A stretch of 64,000 nt of DNA from Proales similis (Eukaryota; Rotifera; Eurotatoria; Ploima; Proalidae). The stretch is taken from NCBI GenBank assembly GCA_019059635.1, contig JAGVRJ010000010.1:1604171-1668170 (forward strand), given 5' to 3'. The notes under the pieces are model-generated. The model was not told the origin of the DNA. It worked only from the letters and a program-made list of their open reading frames with translations, and made no database searches. This document shows positions 24,418 to 36,805 of the stretch, in pieces (positions within the stretch are counted from its first letter, which is position 1; the number at the start of each line of letters is the position of its first letter). A program made the translations under genes and the position numbers.

Positions 24418-27400
24418 AGCTGGTGAGGCTGCATACAAGAACGTAAATGAGCTCATCAAACTCTTCGACAAATACAAATAGAGCTTGTCATAGGAGGAAG
24501 TTTCTGTTGTGCAGGATTGTTCCGTCAAAGAACCTCTTAGTAAACTTGACGAACGATCGGATGGCCAAGCCGCTAGCTCCGCTCAAAGCAGTTTTCTTCC
24601 CACATTCTTTCCTCATCTTTGTGCCAAGTCCACAAATTGATTCTCAAGTGATCTATACTCCAACTCAAATAATATGGTCGCTTGACCAAAAAAATAATTC
24701 CGGAACTGGTCTTAATAAGGCTTTACAGAGCAAGTTTGATTAATTGATTGGGCTCATCATATTTAACCCGCTTGCGTGGCATCATTAAATTATAAGTGAT
24801 CAAGCACTTCCGGAATGAGAACCTAACATTATGAAGAGCTTTCGTTTGTCTAGTTTGCAATCAAATTCGCATACGCGCCTGTCTCTTGACTAGAATATAG
24901 CAAAAAGAAGAGCAAACCTGGTGGGAATAAGCAACCACTTAATAAATCTTGGTCTGAATTAAATCAGCACAATGAGCTCTTGGCATCAGGATTATACACT
25001 GATGGAAAAAGAGTTTAGATGCTAAGAAGCAGAGCTAAACATTAATATTTATGGCAAGTTCTCAGTGCTTGATCGATTAAGTCTTTGATGCATCCAACGC
25101 TCAATATAGCTTTTATAACCCCGCATACAGCATTGAATTAAGACAATTGAAATAAAAGCAGCTAGAGAAAAGACGACAGTCTAATCTACTGCTCTGGTTG
25201 AATTGCTGAGTGAGTTTGTAGTAAAGCACTTTGAATGCATCACTAGGCATCATACAACTCCCATCAGAACCGATTATTCCGGCCAGTCACGATCAGATGC
25301 ATTCAACCTCACTGGCTGGTAAGAATGGGCAGAATAGGCTGGGCATTTGCAAATGAGCGAACAAAAGCGTCCAATCGTGCAATTAGAAGATTGAATGTAA
25401 ATCGGATGAAATTTGATATATTCGGCGAGGGAACTCGGACCGGTTATCGTGACGGGATGCTGCTACTGCTTCAATCAGGTTCTATATTACTTCATCTCAC
25501 TGTCAAATCAATTGAACTAATTGCTCCGTGAGCACACGCTGGCGGCTTATGATGGTCAGGTTCAACGCGATGGGAAATACTAATACACACGAGATTGATT
25601 AAAAATTAACTAAGTCAGATGAAGTGGGCAATTTCGATGAATTCTGTCATGTCTCGATCACACCTTATCAAATTAACCGGCACGGAGACCAAAAAGCAAT
25701 CTTCATTTGGTCAGGTAGGAAGCGCATCTGATCGCTTACTCGACTGATTATTCGGTACCACTTCTGAGGACCGATCAAAATATAATCAAAAATATAAACG
25801 TGCTATTATAGAAACTGGTATTTTACAGCCAGCTCTAGGGTCTTTGTCTGATAAGACTTAATTCATTACTCATGGCTTGATTTAATCTGTTTGAAATTGT
25901 CGCGGACTCGATTATCTAAAGCCTCAAGTAAAATTTAAAGCTTTTTTAAACCATTTGATTAAAAGAAAGGGGAGCCGTTTGGTTTGAGACTGAATCAGAA
26001 CAAGCGGATGGCAAAATGAATAAATAAATCATAGAATAATGAATTCTTAGCGAGTTTTATATTAAAGGATTAATTCTAAATGTAATCGATGAATAAAAAG
26101 GATTGGACTTATTCGGTCCGGTGGCGGGTCTTAGTATCCGATTAATTAATATATCGCCAGAGCCGTGCCTATTTCCCTCCATCGATATGTCCCAGAGGCG
26201 ATTAATAAGCATATATGTTATTTCAAAATATCTCTGGTTTTTGTGGCGTGGTCTGCATCGGGCAATGAATCATTCTAAGACTGCATCGTAATTCTTGTTG
26301 CTTTTCAATTGAATAGAACAAAATGGAGATTTCCGCCCTTGAAGTTACCAGCCCATTAAAGAGTAATTGCATGACATGTTAAGTGAATGATTACTGGTCT
26401 GCAGTTCCCATTCTGTGTTCTATTTTACAATAAATAATAGCGATATGATTGCTCAATTACTAGAAGCAACCAGTCAATCTGCGAGTTCATTGATTGTTCA
26501 ATCAATCTTGAATTCTTTCAGATAAATTCATTCAAGGAGAACTGATTAGAGTTTGGTTGGTGGATTAGTAATGCGCCTTCAATGAGCCTAATTTACAAAT
26601 TTGGTTTCAACTCGCCTTAATTCAACTTTCTACATTTAAAATCTAATCTTAATTACTGAACAGTAAACTGGTAAAAGAGCAAGACAATTTTCTCTTCAGC
26701 ATCTTAATGACTACTTAGCAACATGCAGTTCTTATTCATAATTAATAAGTCTTACAATTGCAAAATTTAAAACGAATTGCAAAGAAGGCTTGAATTTCTG
26801 AATACCATGGCCGGAATCCCAAGAGTCGGTAATAACGTTTCAGTAGAGGGTCAAATAGGTCGTGTTAAATATGTGGGTCCAATCAAAGAGCTGAATGAAA
26901 CCGGTGAGCGACCATCTCAAATATCAAAAGAATTTAAACATTCAATTCAAATTCGTTAATTGAAGATATTTGGGTTGGAATTGAGTGGAAAAACCACAGT
27001 CGCGGAAAACATGATGGCTCCTATAAGCAGACTAGATATTTTTCCACAAGGTGAAGCCCAATAAGCACAAGTGGATGCTTTTATTACTGAGTTGATTTTA
27101 TAAACAAGGCATCCGTCCAGTGGTTCATTTGTCAGGTTAAACAAAGTGGACTGTGGGATAAGTATTTGGACAGCAGTAGCAAACAAATACCTAACTGAAA
27201 TAGAAGAAGTCGAAAAACAAATGGGAGACGAAGGAAATGAAATCCTTTACAATAATTTTAGGTTGTTAATGACTAAAATGCTCATAAAACTACTTGAGAC
27301 CTTAAAATCTAATTCAATTTCAGAGAAAAAAATACTATGCTGCGATGCATTAATTTAGCCTTTTGTCGAATAAGCTGCGAAAGAGACATTCAGAATCTTG

Positions 27401-27531
27401 TTCGAAGATTTCCAAATATCAAAGAAATAGATCTTGAGGGAAATCTTTTCCACAGCTGGGATCAAGTGCTCAATGTTGCGAATCAAATTAAATCACTCAA
27501 ACATTTAAATATCAGGTTTTATTCATATTAG
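24418..27531 (+). repeat. Tandem direct duplication, unit 1 (3,114 bp)
   Basis: Unit 1 starts AGCTGGTGAGG and ends TTCATATTAG. It matches 27556-30669 at a constant offset of 3,138 bp. All longer open frames inside have identical length and translation in both units, so the copies are essentially identical. The first 2.4 kb (to 26806) contain no gene I can support. The last 0.7 kb carry the first four TBCE exons. Confidence 0.95.
26807..27515 (+). pseudogene. TBCE: Duplicated 5' fragment of TBCE (truncated copy)
   Basis: Exons 26807-26903, 26966-27050, 27109-27261 and 27324-27515 are the same as the first four exons of the intact gene 3,138 bp downstream. They encode the CAP-Gly domain (VGNNVSVEGQIGRVKYVG, WVGIEWKNHSRGKHDG, HPSSGSFVRLNKV) and the first leucine-rich repeats. 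The duplication ends 16 nt into intron 4, so no later exon follows within this unit. A transcript from here would make a truncated protein unless it splices past the second copy's early exons into its fifth exon. In that case both copies could yield a full product. Confidence 0.85.
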
Positions 27532-27555
27532 TGAGCATATTAGTGGTTTCATATT
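27532..27555. other. 24-bp filler between the tandem units
   Basis: This short segment is not part of either unit. Together with the unit ends it contains CATATTAG three times in about 35 bp (once at the end of unit 1, once inside, once running into unit 2), as expected from local template use during end joining. Confidence 0.8.
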
Positions 27556-30500
27556 AGCTGGTGAGGCTGCATACAAGAACGTAAATGAGCTCATCAAACT
27601 CTTCGACAAATACAAATAGAGCTTGTCATAGGAGGAAGTTTCTGTTGTGCAGGATTGTTCCGTCAAAGAACCTCTTAGTAAACTTGACGAACGATCGGAT
27701 GGCCAAGCCGCTAGCTCCGCTCAAAGCAGTTTTCTTCCCACATTCTTTCCTCATCTTTGTGCCAAGTCCACAAATTGATTCTCAAGTGATCTATACTCCA
27801 ACTCAAATAATATGGTCGCTTGACCAAAAAAATAATTCCGGAACTGGTCTTAATAAGGCTTTACAGAGCAAGTTTGATTAATTGATTGGGCTCATCATAT
27901 TTAACCCGCTTGCGTGGCATCATTAAATTATAAGTGATCAAGCACTTCCGGAATGAGAACCTAACATTATGAAGAGCTTTCGTTTGTCTAGTTTGCAATC
28001 AAATTCGCATACGCGCCTGTCTCTTGACTAGAATATAGCAAAAAGAAGAGCAAACCTGGTGGGAATAAGCAACCACTTAATAAATCTTGGTCTGAATTAA
28101 ATCAGCACAATGAGCTCTTGGCATCAGGATTATACACTGATGGAAAAAGAGTTTAGATGCTAAGAAGCAGAGCTAAACATTAATATTTATGGCAAGTTCT
28201 CAGTGCTTGATCGATTAAGTCTTTGATGCATCCAACGCTCAATATAGCTTTTATAACCCCGCATACAGCATTGAATTAAGACAATTGAAATAAAAGCAGC
28301 TAGAGAAAAGACGACAGTCTAATCTACTGCTCTGGTTGAATTGCTGAGTGAGTTTGTAGTAAAGCACTTTGAATGCATCACTAGGCATCATACAACTCCC
28401 ATCAGAACCGATTATTCCGGCCAGTCACGATCAGATGCATTCAACCTCACTGGCTGGTAAGAATGGGCAGAATAGGCTGGGCATTTGCAAATGAGCGAAC
28501 AAAAGCGTCCAATCGTGCAATTAGAAGATTGAATGTAAATCGGATGAAATTTGATATATTCGGCGAGGGAACTCGGACCGGTTATCGTGACGGGATGCTG
28601 CTACTGCTTCAATCAGGTTCTATATTACTTCATCTCACTGTCAAATCAATTGAACTAATTGCTCCGTGAGCACACGCTGGCGGCTTATGATGGTCAGGTT
28701 CAACGCGATGGGAAATACTAATACACACGAGATTGATTAAAAATTAACTAAGTCAGATGAAGTGGGCAATTTCGATGAATTCTGTCATGTCTCGATCACA
28801 CCTTATCAAATTAACCGGCACGGAGACCAAAAAGCAATCTTCATTTGGTCAGGTAGGAAGCGCATCTGATCGCTTACTCGACTGATTATTCGGTACCACT
28901 TCTGAGGACCGATCAAAATATAATCAAAAATATAAACGTGCTATTATAGAAACTGGTATTTTACAGCCAGCTCTAGGGTCTTTGTCTGATAAGACTTAAT
29001 TCATTACTCATGGCTTGATTTAATCTGTTTGAAATTGTCGCGGACTCGATTATCTAAAGCCTCAAGTAAAATTTAAAGCTTTTTTAAACCATTTGATTAA
29101 AAGAAAGGGGAGCCGTTTGGTTTGAGACTGAATCAGAACAAGCGGATGGCAAAATGAATAAATAAATCATAGAATAATGAATTCTTAGCGAGTTTTATAT
29201 TAAAGGATTAATTCTAAATGTAATCGATGAATAAAAAGGATTGGACTTATTCGGTCCGGTGGCGGGTCTTAGTATCCGATTAATTAATATATCGCCAGAG
29301 CCGTGCCTATTTCCCTCCATCGATATGTCCCAGAGGCGATTAATAAGCATATATGTTATTTCAAAATATCTCTGGTTTTTGTGGCGTGGTCTGCATCGGG
29401 CAATGAATCATTCTAAGACTGCATCGTAATTCTTGTTGCTTTTCAATTGAATAGAACAAAATGGAGATTTCCGCCCTTGAAGTTACCAGCCCATTAAAGA
29501 GTAATTGCATGACATGTTAAGTGAATGATTACTGGTCTGCAGTTCCCATTCTGTGTTCTATTTTACAATAAATAATAGCGATATGATTGCTCAATTACTA
29601 GAAGCAACCAGTCAATCTGCGAGTTCATTGATTGTTCAATCAATCTTGAATTCTTTCAGATAAATTCATTCAAGGAGAACTGATTAGAGTTTGGTTGGTG
29701 GATTAGTAATGCGCCTTCAATGAGCCTAATTTACAAATTTGGTTTCAACTCGCCTTAATTCAACTTTCTACATTTAAAATCTAATCTTAATTACTGAACA
29801 GTAAACTGGTAAAAGAGCAAGACAATTTTCTCTTCAGCATCTTAATGACTACTTAGCAACATGCAGTTCTTATTCATAATTAATAAGTCTTACAATTGCA
29901 AAATTTAAAACGAATTGCAAAGAAGGCTTGAATTTCTGAATACCATGGCCGGAATCCCAAGAGTCGGTAATAACGTTTCAGTAGAGGGTCAAATAGGTCG
30001 TGTTAAATATGTGGGTCCAATCAAAGAGCTGAATGAAACCGGTGAGCGACCATCTCAAATATCAAAAGAATTTAAACATTCAATTCAAATTCGTTAATTG
30101 AAGATATTTGGGTTGGAATTGAGTGGAAAAACCACAGTCGCGGAAAACATGATGGCTCCTATAAGCAGACTAGATATTTTTCCACAAGGTGAAGCCCAAT
30201 AAGCACAAGTGGATGCTTTTATTACTGAGTTGATTTTATAAACAAGGCATCCGTCCAGTGGTTCATTTGTCAGGTTAAACAAAGTGGACTGTGGGATAAG
30301 TATTTGGACAGCAGTAGCAAACAAATACCTAACTGAAATAGAAGAAGTCGAAAAACAAATGGGAGACGAAGGAAATGAAATCCTTTACAATAATTTTAGG
30401 TTGTTAATGACTAAAATGCTCATAAAACTACTTGAGACCTTAAAATCTAATTCAATTTCAGAGAAAAAAATACTATGCTGCGATGCATTAATTTAGCCTT

Positions 30501-30669
30501 TTGTCGAATAAGCTGCGAAAGAGACATTCAGAATCTTGTTCGAAGATTTCCAAATATCAAAGAAATAGATCTTGAGGGAAATCTTTTCCACAGCTGGGAT
30601 CAAGTGCTCAATGTTGCGAATCAAATTAAATCACTCAAACATTTAAATATCAGGTTTTATTCATATTAG
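27556..30669 (+). repeat. Tandem direct duplication, unit 2 (3,114 bp)
   Basis: Second copy of the unit described at 24418-27531. It ends 16 nt into the fourth intron of TBCE, after which the single-copy remainder of the gene continues. Because unit 2 is contiguous with the rest of TBCE, it, or a unit identical to it, is the ancestral context. Confidence 0.95.
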
Positions 30670-32070
30670 CAAATTTAGCTAAAAAAGTCCATAATTGATT
30701 TAAAGTGGCAATTATTTGGATCCCCCGACTGGCCAAGTTGCATCAAATTTACAATGCGAAAATGTCGAACACCTGATAATAAACCGCATGGAGCTAGATT
30801 GGTCGCAAGTAGTCAAACTTTGGATGGTCGCAAATAATTCTTTATTTTAAACTTCATGACTAGGTTTGCAAAATTGCAAGCTTCTTCCCCAACTTGAAAG
30901 AAATAAAGGCTTGTTTTAATTCAATAAGCACAATACAAGAAGTGACCCAGATATTAGCTGACCGACTAGTGATGCTCGATCTTGAAGGAAACCCAATAAA
31001 TGAATGGAACAATATCAAAAAACTTGGGCATCTCAACGTGTAAGCCAAAGAAATAGCTATTTGGAAAATTGAATAAATCAAGAATAGTCTCGAGGATCTT
31101 AACTTGAATAACACCGGCCTTAAAAGCATCAAAATATGTGATGACGAGCGGAAAGCTTCATTTTTCAAAAAGCTTCGATCTCTTGCCCTGAACGAAAATA
31201 ATATAAACGATGTAAATAATATTTTTTTATTTCTCTATGCCATACTAAAAGTTTAAAAGTGGGAATCAATAAATCAACTGAACTATCTGGAGAGTTTGAG
31301 AGAAATCCGCTTCAAGTTAAATCCTCTTAACAACACTGACTCAGTTGGAAATATAAGACAAATCTTCATTGCCAAAATAGAAAATCTCACTATATTAAAT
31401 CGAACAGCCTTGGAACGCACTGAGCGTCAGGGTGCTGAGATTGATTACATCAAACGGTTTGGAGAGGAATGGTTGAAGAAAAAAACAACAACTCAAGAGA
31501 AAGAGGCGTTTATTCAACTACATCCACGCTTTGAAAAACTTCTTCAAAGTCAGTTTTAATAGCGACTTAGAAGCATGCTGCTTTGACCAACGCATGCTGC
31601 ATTATTTTCTTAGAGTATGGAGAGCCTGAGCTATGTGAGGTGGAATCAAGAAAGCAAACACTGCAAAATTCACTAATAAGTAAGAGATGATAGCCGTTTA
31701 TTTATCTTTGTCATTAATATCAAGTATTTTTCGCCAGATCTGACCATAAAAGATCTCGAGTCGGGAAAAATTATCCAAAGAAAACTGCCACGTTCAACAG
31801 AACTTCACCGTTTAAAAGCAATTTTGATAAAGCTCTTCAAGGAGTCTTCTTTCGAAATGGAAAATATGAGTTTGTTCTACTCACGAAGCAATGTAAGGGA
31901 GTAGAAAAATGGATTAACTTGGGAAAGATTTAAACTAAATAATTTACGTTTAGATCAGTCAAGAAGAAATTGAATTTGAGAATGATTGGCGAAACCTTGA
32001 TTACTACGGCCTTGGAGATGATGATATTATTATAATCAAAAGACGTGACTGGCAACATTCTGCAATTTGA
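29945..32070 (+). CDS. TBCE: Tubulin-specific chaperone E
   Basis: Exons 29945-30041, 30104-30188, 30247-30399, 30462-30653, 30706-30826, 30864-31037, 31083-31211, 31260-31548, 31614-31679, about 31723-31892 and 31954-32070. The N-terminal CAP-Gly domain (GRVKYVGPI, WVGIEWKNHSRGKHDG) binds tubulin tails. Leucine-rich repeats follow (EIDLEGNLFHSWDQV, NLEDLNL-type repeats), then ALERTERQGAEIDYIKRFGEEW, a hallmark of TBCE, and a C-terminal ubiquitin-like domain ending IIIIKRRDW. TBCE works with cofactors C and D in folding alpha-tubulin and forming the alpha/beta dimer. The join between exons 9 and 10 is unresolved: homology wants an I-K-Y-F junction, but no AG acceptor sits in the right phase. 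Confidence 0.92.
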
Positions 32071-34517
32071 ATCTTAATTGGCATGGCTTCAATTAGCATC
32101 ATAACCTTCTTTCTTCATATGTTTTTAGACTTACTCGCTCTCTTCTCTTATCCAGCAGCCTAATGATGATGACGGAATAGTTTTAAATCTGCCAATTTTA
32201 ACCGCCTGTCTGCCTGCATCACACAACTAGCTTTCGAGTAGCAAACGGACTATCGGAAAACTCTCCTGATGCCTTCGCTGCAATTACGTGATCAGATTGC
32301 GTGTTAAGCTACTTAGAGCAGACAAGCCCGTTGCATTTTTGCGCCAAAACTTATTTATTTGGGTGAACCAATGATTAATAAACTCATTCATTCTGGAGAT
32401 TGCCCGTATGAGCAGCATGAAGCTGCTTTTAATCGCGTTTATTATGAGAAATCTTGGGTTTATTTTTCAATTTGTTTGCCAGTTGGCAGCTTAAGCTATA
32501 AGATGATTGCTTCATTTATTATAACATTTGCATAAAAATGTGCGTTTTTGCACCATTTTTTTTCTATTTTATTAACTGAGAGGTCCTCTTTCCAGTGACG
32601 CCCCTTTTTTAACAGGTTTGATCAGAGATAACATCTCTACGAAACTTTCACTCATTTTGAAAGCATATTACAAGCCATATGCAAATAACTTTAGAAATTA
32701 AGTTATGCCTATTTTTATAAATTTTTTTGTAACGTACAGTTGCGGTAAGTTGCTTCTAATGACTCTGGTTTGATAGGGAATACAAGTGAGAAATATAAGC
32801 AATATATACAAATTAGTCGGCACTCGTAATCTGATATCTGATTAAAATTAGATTCTTTTCATACGAATTATCTTCGATCTGGCTAATGCTTGTTTTTGAA
32901 CAACTCGCCGAAGCTCTTTGCTCTTCTCCATTTTCCTCTTCTGAAGTATTTACTCTAAAAAAGGATGCGTTGAAAGCTAATCTGGCATGCCACTTAGTCT
33001 GCTTCTTAAAAGCATTCAAGGCATTCACTACTTTGCCAGTTTGCTTGTTTAGATTCAAATTTTGTTTGTTTCTGGAGCATTGGGTTTGCTCATTGTACCC
33101 ATTTCTTTAGTGTAAGTGTTGGGAATTTTTTAAACTTACTTAAGCCCCTTTTGACAACTGCTGTCAAAATATTGAGCGGATTTCAAATCACCAATAAACG
33201 TGACAGGAGCCAATACTCTGGTTTAGATTTTTAGTCGCATAACTTCCTTTCGGAAAGAGTTTCAAGCCCCCGAGATTTCTTTGCAGACAAATGAGTAATG
33301 ACACAAAGCAGAGATCTATGTTGTCTGAGTTAATGCCTTAAAGAGGCCAATACCATATATAGATATCAAACTGAACCACTGATGCTCAACTTATTAACTA
33401 GCGCGAATTAACCTCATGTAAATGAGGCCTATGCCTTACGCACGAGGGCATTCGTTGATATAGAGTTTTGGTTCTATTAAGCTTTTCACAAGAAATTGAT
33501 CTAAAAGCATTTATTATGCTCAAGAAAGGCGTCGGTATCAGCATCCGCAGTTCTGATGAGCTCGCTCTCTTTCAGACTGTTCTCAAAATTCGTGCATTCT
33601 ACTAAGATTTGCATAATTACAACTCTAGTCTTGCACTACTGATTTCTATCCGCTTGCTCATTTTGAAAACAAAACAGAGCTAACGAGCTTGCTTATTTTA
33701 TTCTAAATTTACTCCTGCGATTGTGTGACTTAAAAATCACTACATTGGTTATATAATCGAGCATCCAAAGACGAATGCCTGGAGGCAGAATTCTTGAAGT
33801 CAGACCAGAGTTGACTAAGATCTGTTAAACTGACTTAGCATTACTTTTCCGCTAAGCTGGCATATCACAAAACCTGAGTGAGCGAGAGGAAATGAAAGAA
33901 AACGAGTTAAAACAACAAATGTATGCTTTTTGAACATAATTCCGAGCTTAAGGACCGCTTTCAGTCAATAACTAAAAATTCATTTGTTGATTGTATTATA
34001 AATCGTTTGATGAGAGAGCTAAGAAACAAAGCGCAATGTATCGATCATAATGGGATTGATGTGCATTAAGAATTACCGAGTCCTACTGATGCTTTGAGCT
34101 TTAACTGATGCTAGAACAAAACTAGATTGTTGCTTTTCAGCCAAGTTGGCTTTTATTCTCGCAATTTCTTTTGTTTCAGAGTTCTTTGCCCATTTAGCCC
34201 ATCGAGCTGATTGAAAAATCAAGCAAGCTGCTCATAATGCAAAATTTATCTTTCACCAATAGAAAATGGCAAGAAGCGCATTTTAAGCTAGATGACTGTC
34301 CATGGGGATTTTAAGCATGCAGAGTTTAGTTGTAGTAGTAATAGGGATTTTCTAGTTTAGTTTACATCTCTCATATCTAGAGGCCAGGTTGGAAAAGAAA
34401 TTTGGCGTTTTGAGTTAGTTTAAAGATCAAACTTTTATTTTGAATGTTTTTGCTCAAAATTAGATTAATAGCCCAAGTGAGGCCTGCTCGCAGCACTCAA
34501 CATATCCTCTGCGAAAT
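32071..34517. other. Long intergenic region, no supported gene
   Basis: About 2.4 kb, AT-rich. A minus-strand open stretch of about 100 codons (roughly 33119-32813) has no in-frame ATG and no recognised similarity. The remainder has dense stops. Nothing else could be supported. Confidence 0.4.
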
Positions 34518-36805
34518 ATGCTGGCTAAGCATATAACAAGCAAACTCAAAGAAGAGCATGAAAAAGAAGCGACAGATCCGAATCCTAACTCTCTGAGTGC
34601 TACTCAATGCGATAGAATAATAAGAACAGTTTCTTGCAAGGTTTGTGAAATTTCTTGAAATCTGTCAGTTTTAATTATAATTAAAAAAAATTAAAGCACG
34701 AAACGAACAGTGCTATCAAAAAGACAAATATTGAGGTGTTGCAAAACTTCGAAAGCATCAAACTTTATCGAGCACCTTATTCGACATTTGAACAACGAGA
34801 CAATCTGCTAAAATCAAGCAAATCGATTGAGACAAATGGAGATCAAAAGCGTTCTAAGACTCGTCGTTTTAATGAGCTGGCTGTTTCTACTGATATGGGA
34901 GAAATTGAGTTCATCCATCTTGTTGAAGCCCTCATCAGACAGATAGAATACTCTGAAATGCATGATTGGCTCAAATACAAAGTAGGTACTGAAAATCAAT
35001 CTTCAGAGGGCAACCAGACGGATCCAGTAAACTCCACCTTGCTACAATCGATAGAGTTTGCCTTACTGCAACTAGATTTTAACCTTAAACGCAACAGCGA
35101 TTTCATCAACGAATTAACCAAGCTTCTAGAAATAGCTCGTGTCATTAAGCAAGAGGCGAAACTAAAAAAGCTTCAAAAGGAGCAAGAGGCTAAAAAAGTA
35201 GAGCAGAGCACTCTAAACATATCTCCAACGATCTCAGTGCACAACTCACAGCCAGGCGAAGAGGGAGTTCAGCGAAGAGCTTCCAAGATCTTAAAGGCTT
35301 TGACCCTAAGCCCGCGTCCTGGCTCGCGCAAAGATGCTAATAGAGACTCAAAGCTTTCTGTGTCAGATGAATTTGACAGTCAAGTAAATTCAAAATCAAA
35401 GAGGAACACTACAAGTTGTAGCAATCTCAATGCATCCTCAGCAAGTCTAGCATCAGAGCTAAGGCTGGTTGAGAGCAGCTATTCAGATTACAAAGAGCTT
35501 GAAAGTCAGATAGAGAGAATAAGCTTCATCCTGCAGGAAACTATATCAACTTGTGGCCGAATGGCACGGGTTGGTGGCGATGACCACAAAATTTCTTCTC
35601 TCAGCCGCTCAGTGGAAATTCAGCAATTGTTAAATAGCCTGCAGTCAAACTTTACCTATAAGGAGCTTGAGCAAAGCATTTTTAAGCTTAATTGGCTGAT
35701 CACAAGCAAAAGTGGCTTTAACGAACCTCACTGGTTGACTAACGTCCTCTCGCTTACCCCATCTACTCAAGACTCTTTTCTTGGAGTCAATCTACTCAAG
35801 AACTATTACAAGTTCGTCAAGTATGATTTTGTTTCATACAAACTTTTTGCTCGTCAAATTCAATTGACTCAACTTTGCGCTATAATATTGGTGATCGTTC
35901 ATCGAACATTTGCATTTCTTCAAGAGCACATGGTTTTATCTTCGATATCTGGAAATTACTTTGGACCATCCTTAAGCTCCCAACAATTTTTGAGCTTCAG
36001 CTTTTCAGCTGATAAGTACAGACCGATTTCTTGGAGCGCGAACCATGTAACTCTTCATCATAACACTGGAATCAAGGCAGTAAGCGAGGAAGATACAGCG
36101 TCAAGCAACAAGACCGAAGGCAAAGAGAATAAAGTTCAGAGTTTAAAACATGGTTTTTTTACGCGAATTCTCCACGACACCATTGAAGAGGCATCGGCAA
36201 GATTTAATATACAGACAAGTTTAATAAATAGAAGTGGATATTTTTACATCGTGAACCAATCGACAGGTCTGGTCTTGCAAGCATTAGACCTAACTACCAA
36301 TCAAAATCTCAAAGATCATATTGAACAGAATCAAAAAAGCGAGCAAGCTTCCAAAAGCAAGGGGGCTAAGATTAACTCTCCAAACAAAGGTGCTCGCTTT
36401 TATTTAATGCCCAAGACTAGTCAGGCTTCGAAAAACAAAAGTAATTCTCGAAACGGTCCATCAGCTAGTTCATCATCCATAGCTGATGAAGCTAATGTCG
36501 ATGACGAACAGCTCTGGTACTATTATCTCATTAATGGCTGCATCGCGAACAAGGTGATAAGAAGTGGACATTGTATGGCTGCTTCTAGTATGAACCCAAA
36601 GTCGCCAGTCTGTTTTTGGCCAAATGTCAAAACCACCAACTGTAGTTGGTTTTATGATCCAGAAGAACAAACTATAGTTAGCGGTCTCAGCGAAGATCTT
36701 GTACTCGACTTTACGAATTGTGAGGAGAGCGAACAATATGCGGTGGTCATCGAGAAGCGTGATCTTACAAAAGATTCGCAAAAATGGATATTTGAATTTT
36801 GTTAG
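34518..36805 (+). CDS. Unrecognised large protein with a beta-trefoil-like C-terminus
   Basis: Two exons, 34518-34640 and 34697-36805, with a 56-nt intron, give 743 residues. The ATG at 34518 fits the frame. The first 450 residues are mostly helical with a charged coiled segment (EIARVIKQEAKLKKLQKEQ) and Ser-rich, probably disordered stretches around residues 240-310. From about residue 545 the pattern becomes beta-rich: GYFYIVNQSTGLVLQAL, then LWYYYLINGCIANKVIRSGHCM, then CFWPNVKTTNCSWFYD, ending DSQKWIFEF. Repeated aromatic/Gly motifs and a final QKW suggest a ricin-B-like beta-trefoil fold, interrupted by a Ser/Lys-rich insert. There is no signal peptide, so it is probably intracellular. 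I do not recognise the family, and the fold call is inference. Confidence 0.75.

Noticed and set aside
24447-24743. 98-codon ATG-led plus-strand frame present in both tandem units (also at 27585-27881)
   Set aside because: No homology, composition like the surrounding non-coding DNA, and no splice context. Its presence twice is only due to the duplication.
32813-33119. Minus-strand open stretch of about 100 codons with protein-like composition
   Set aside because: No in-frame ATG, no convincing upstream exon, and no recognised similarity; kept only as a remark in the intergenic entry.
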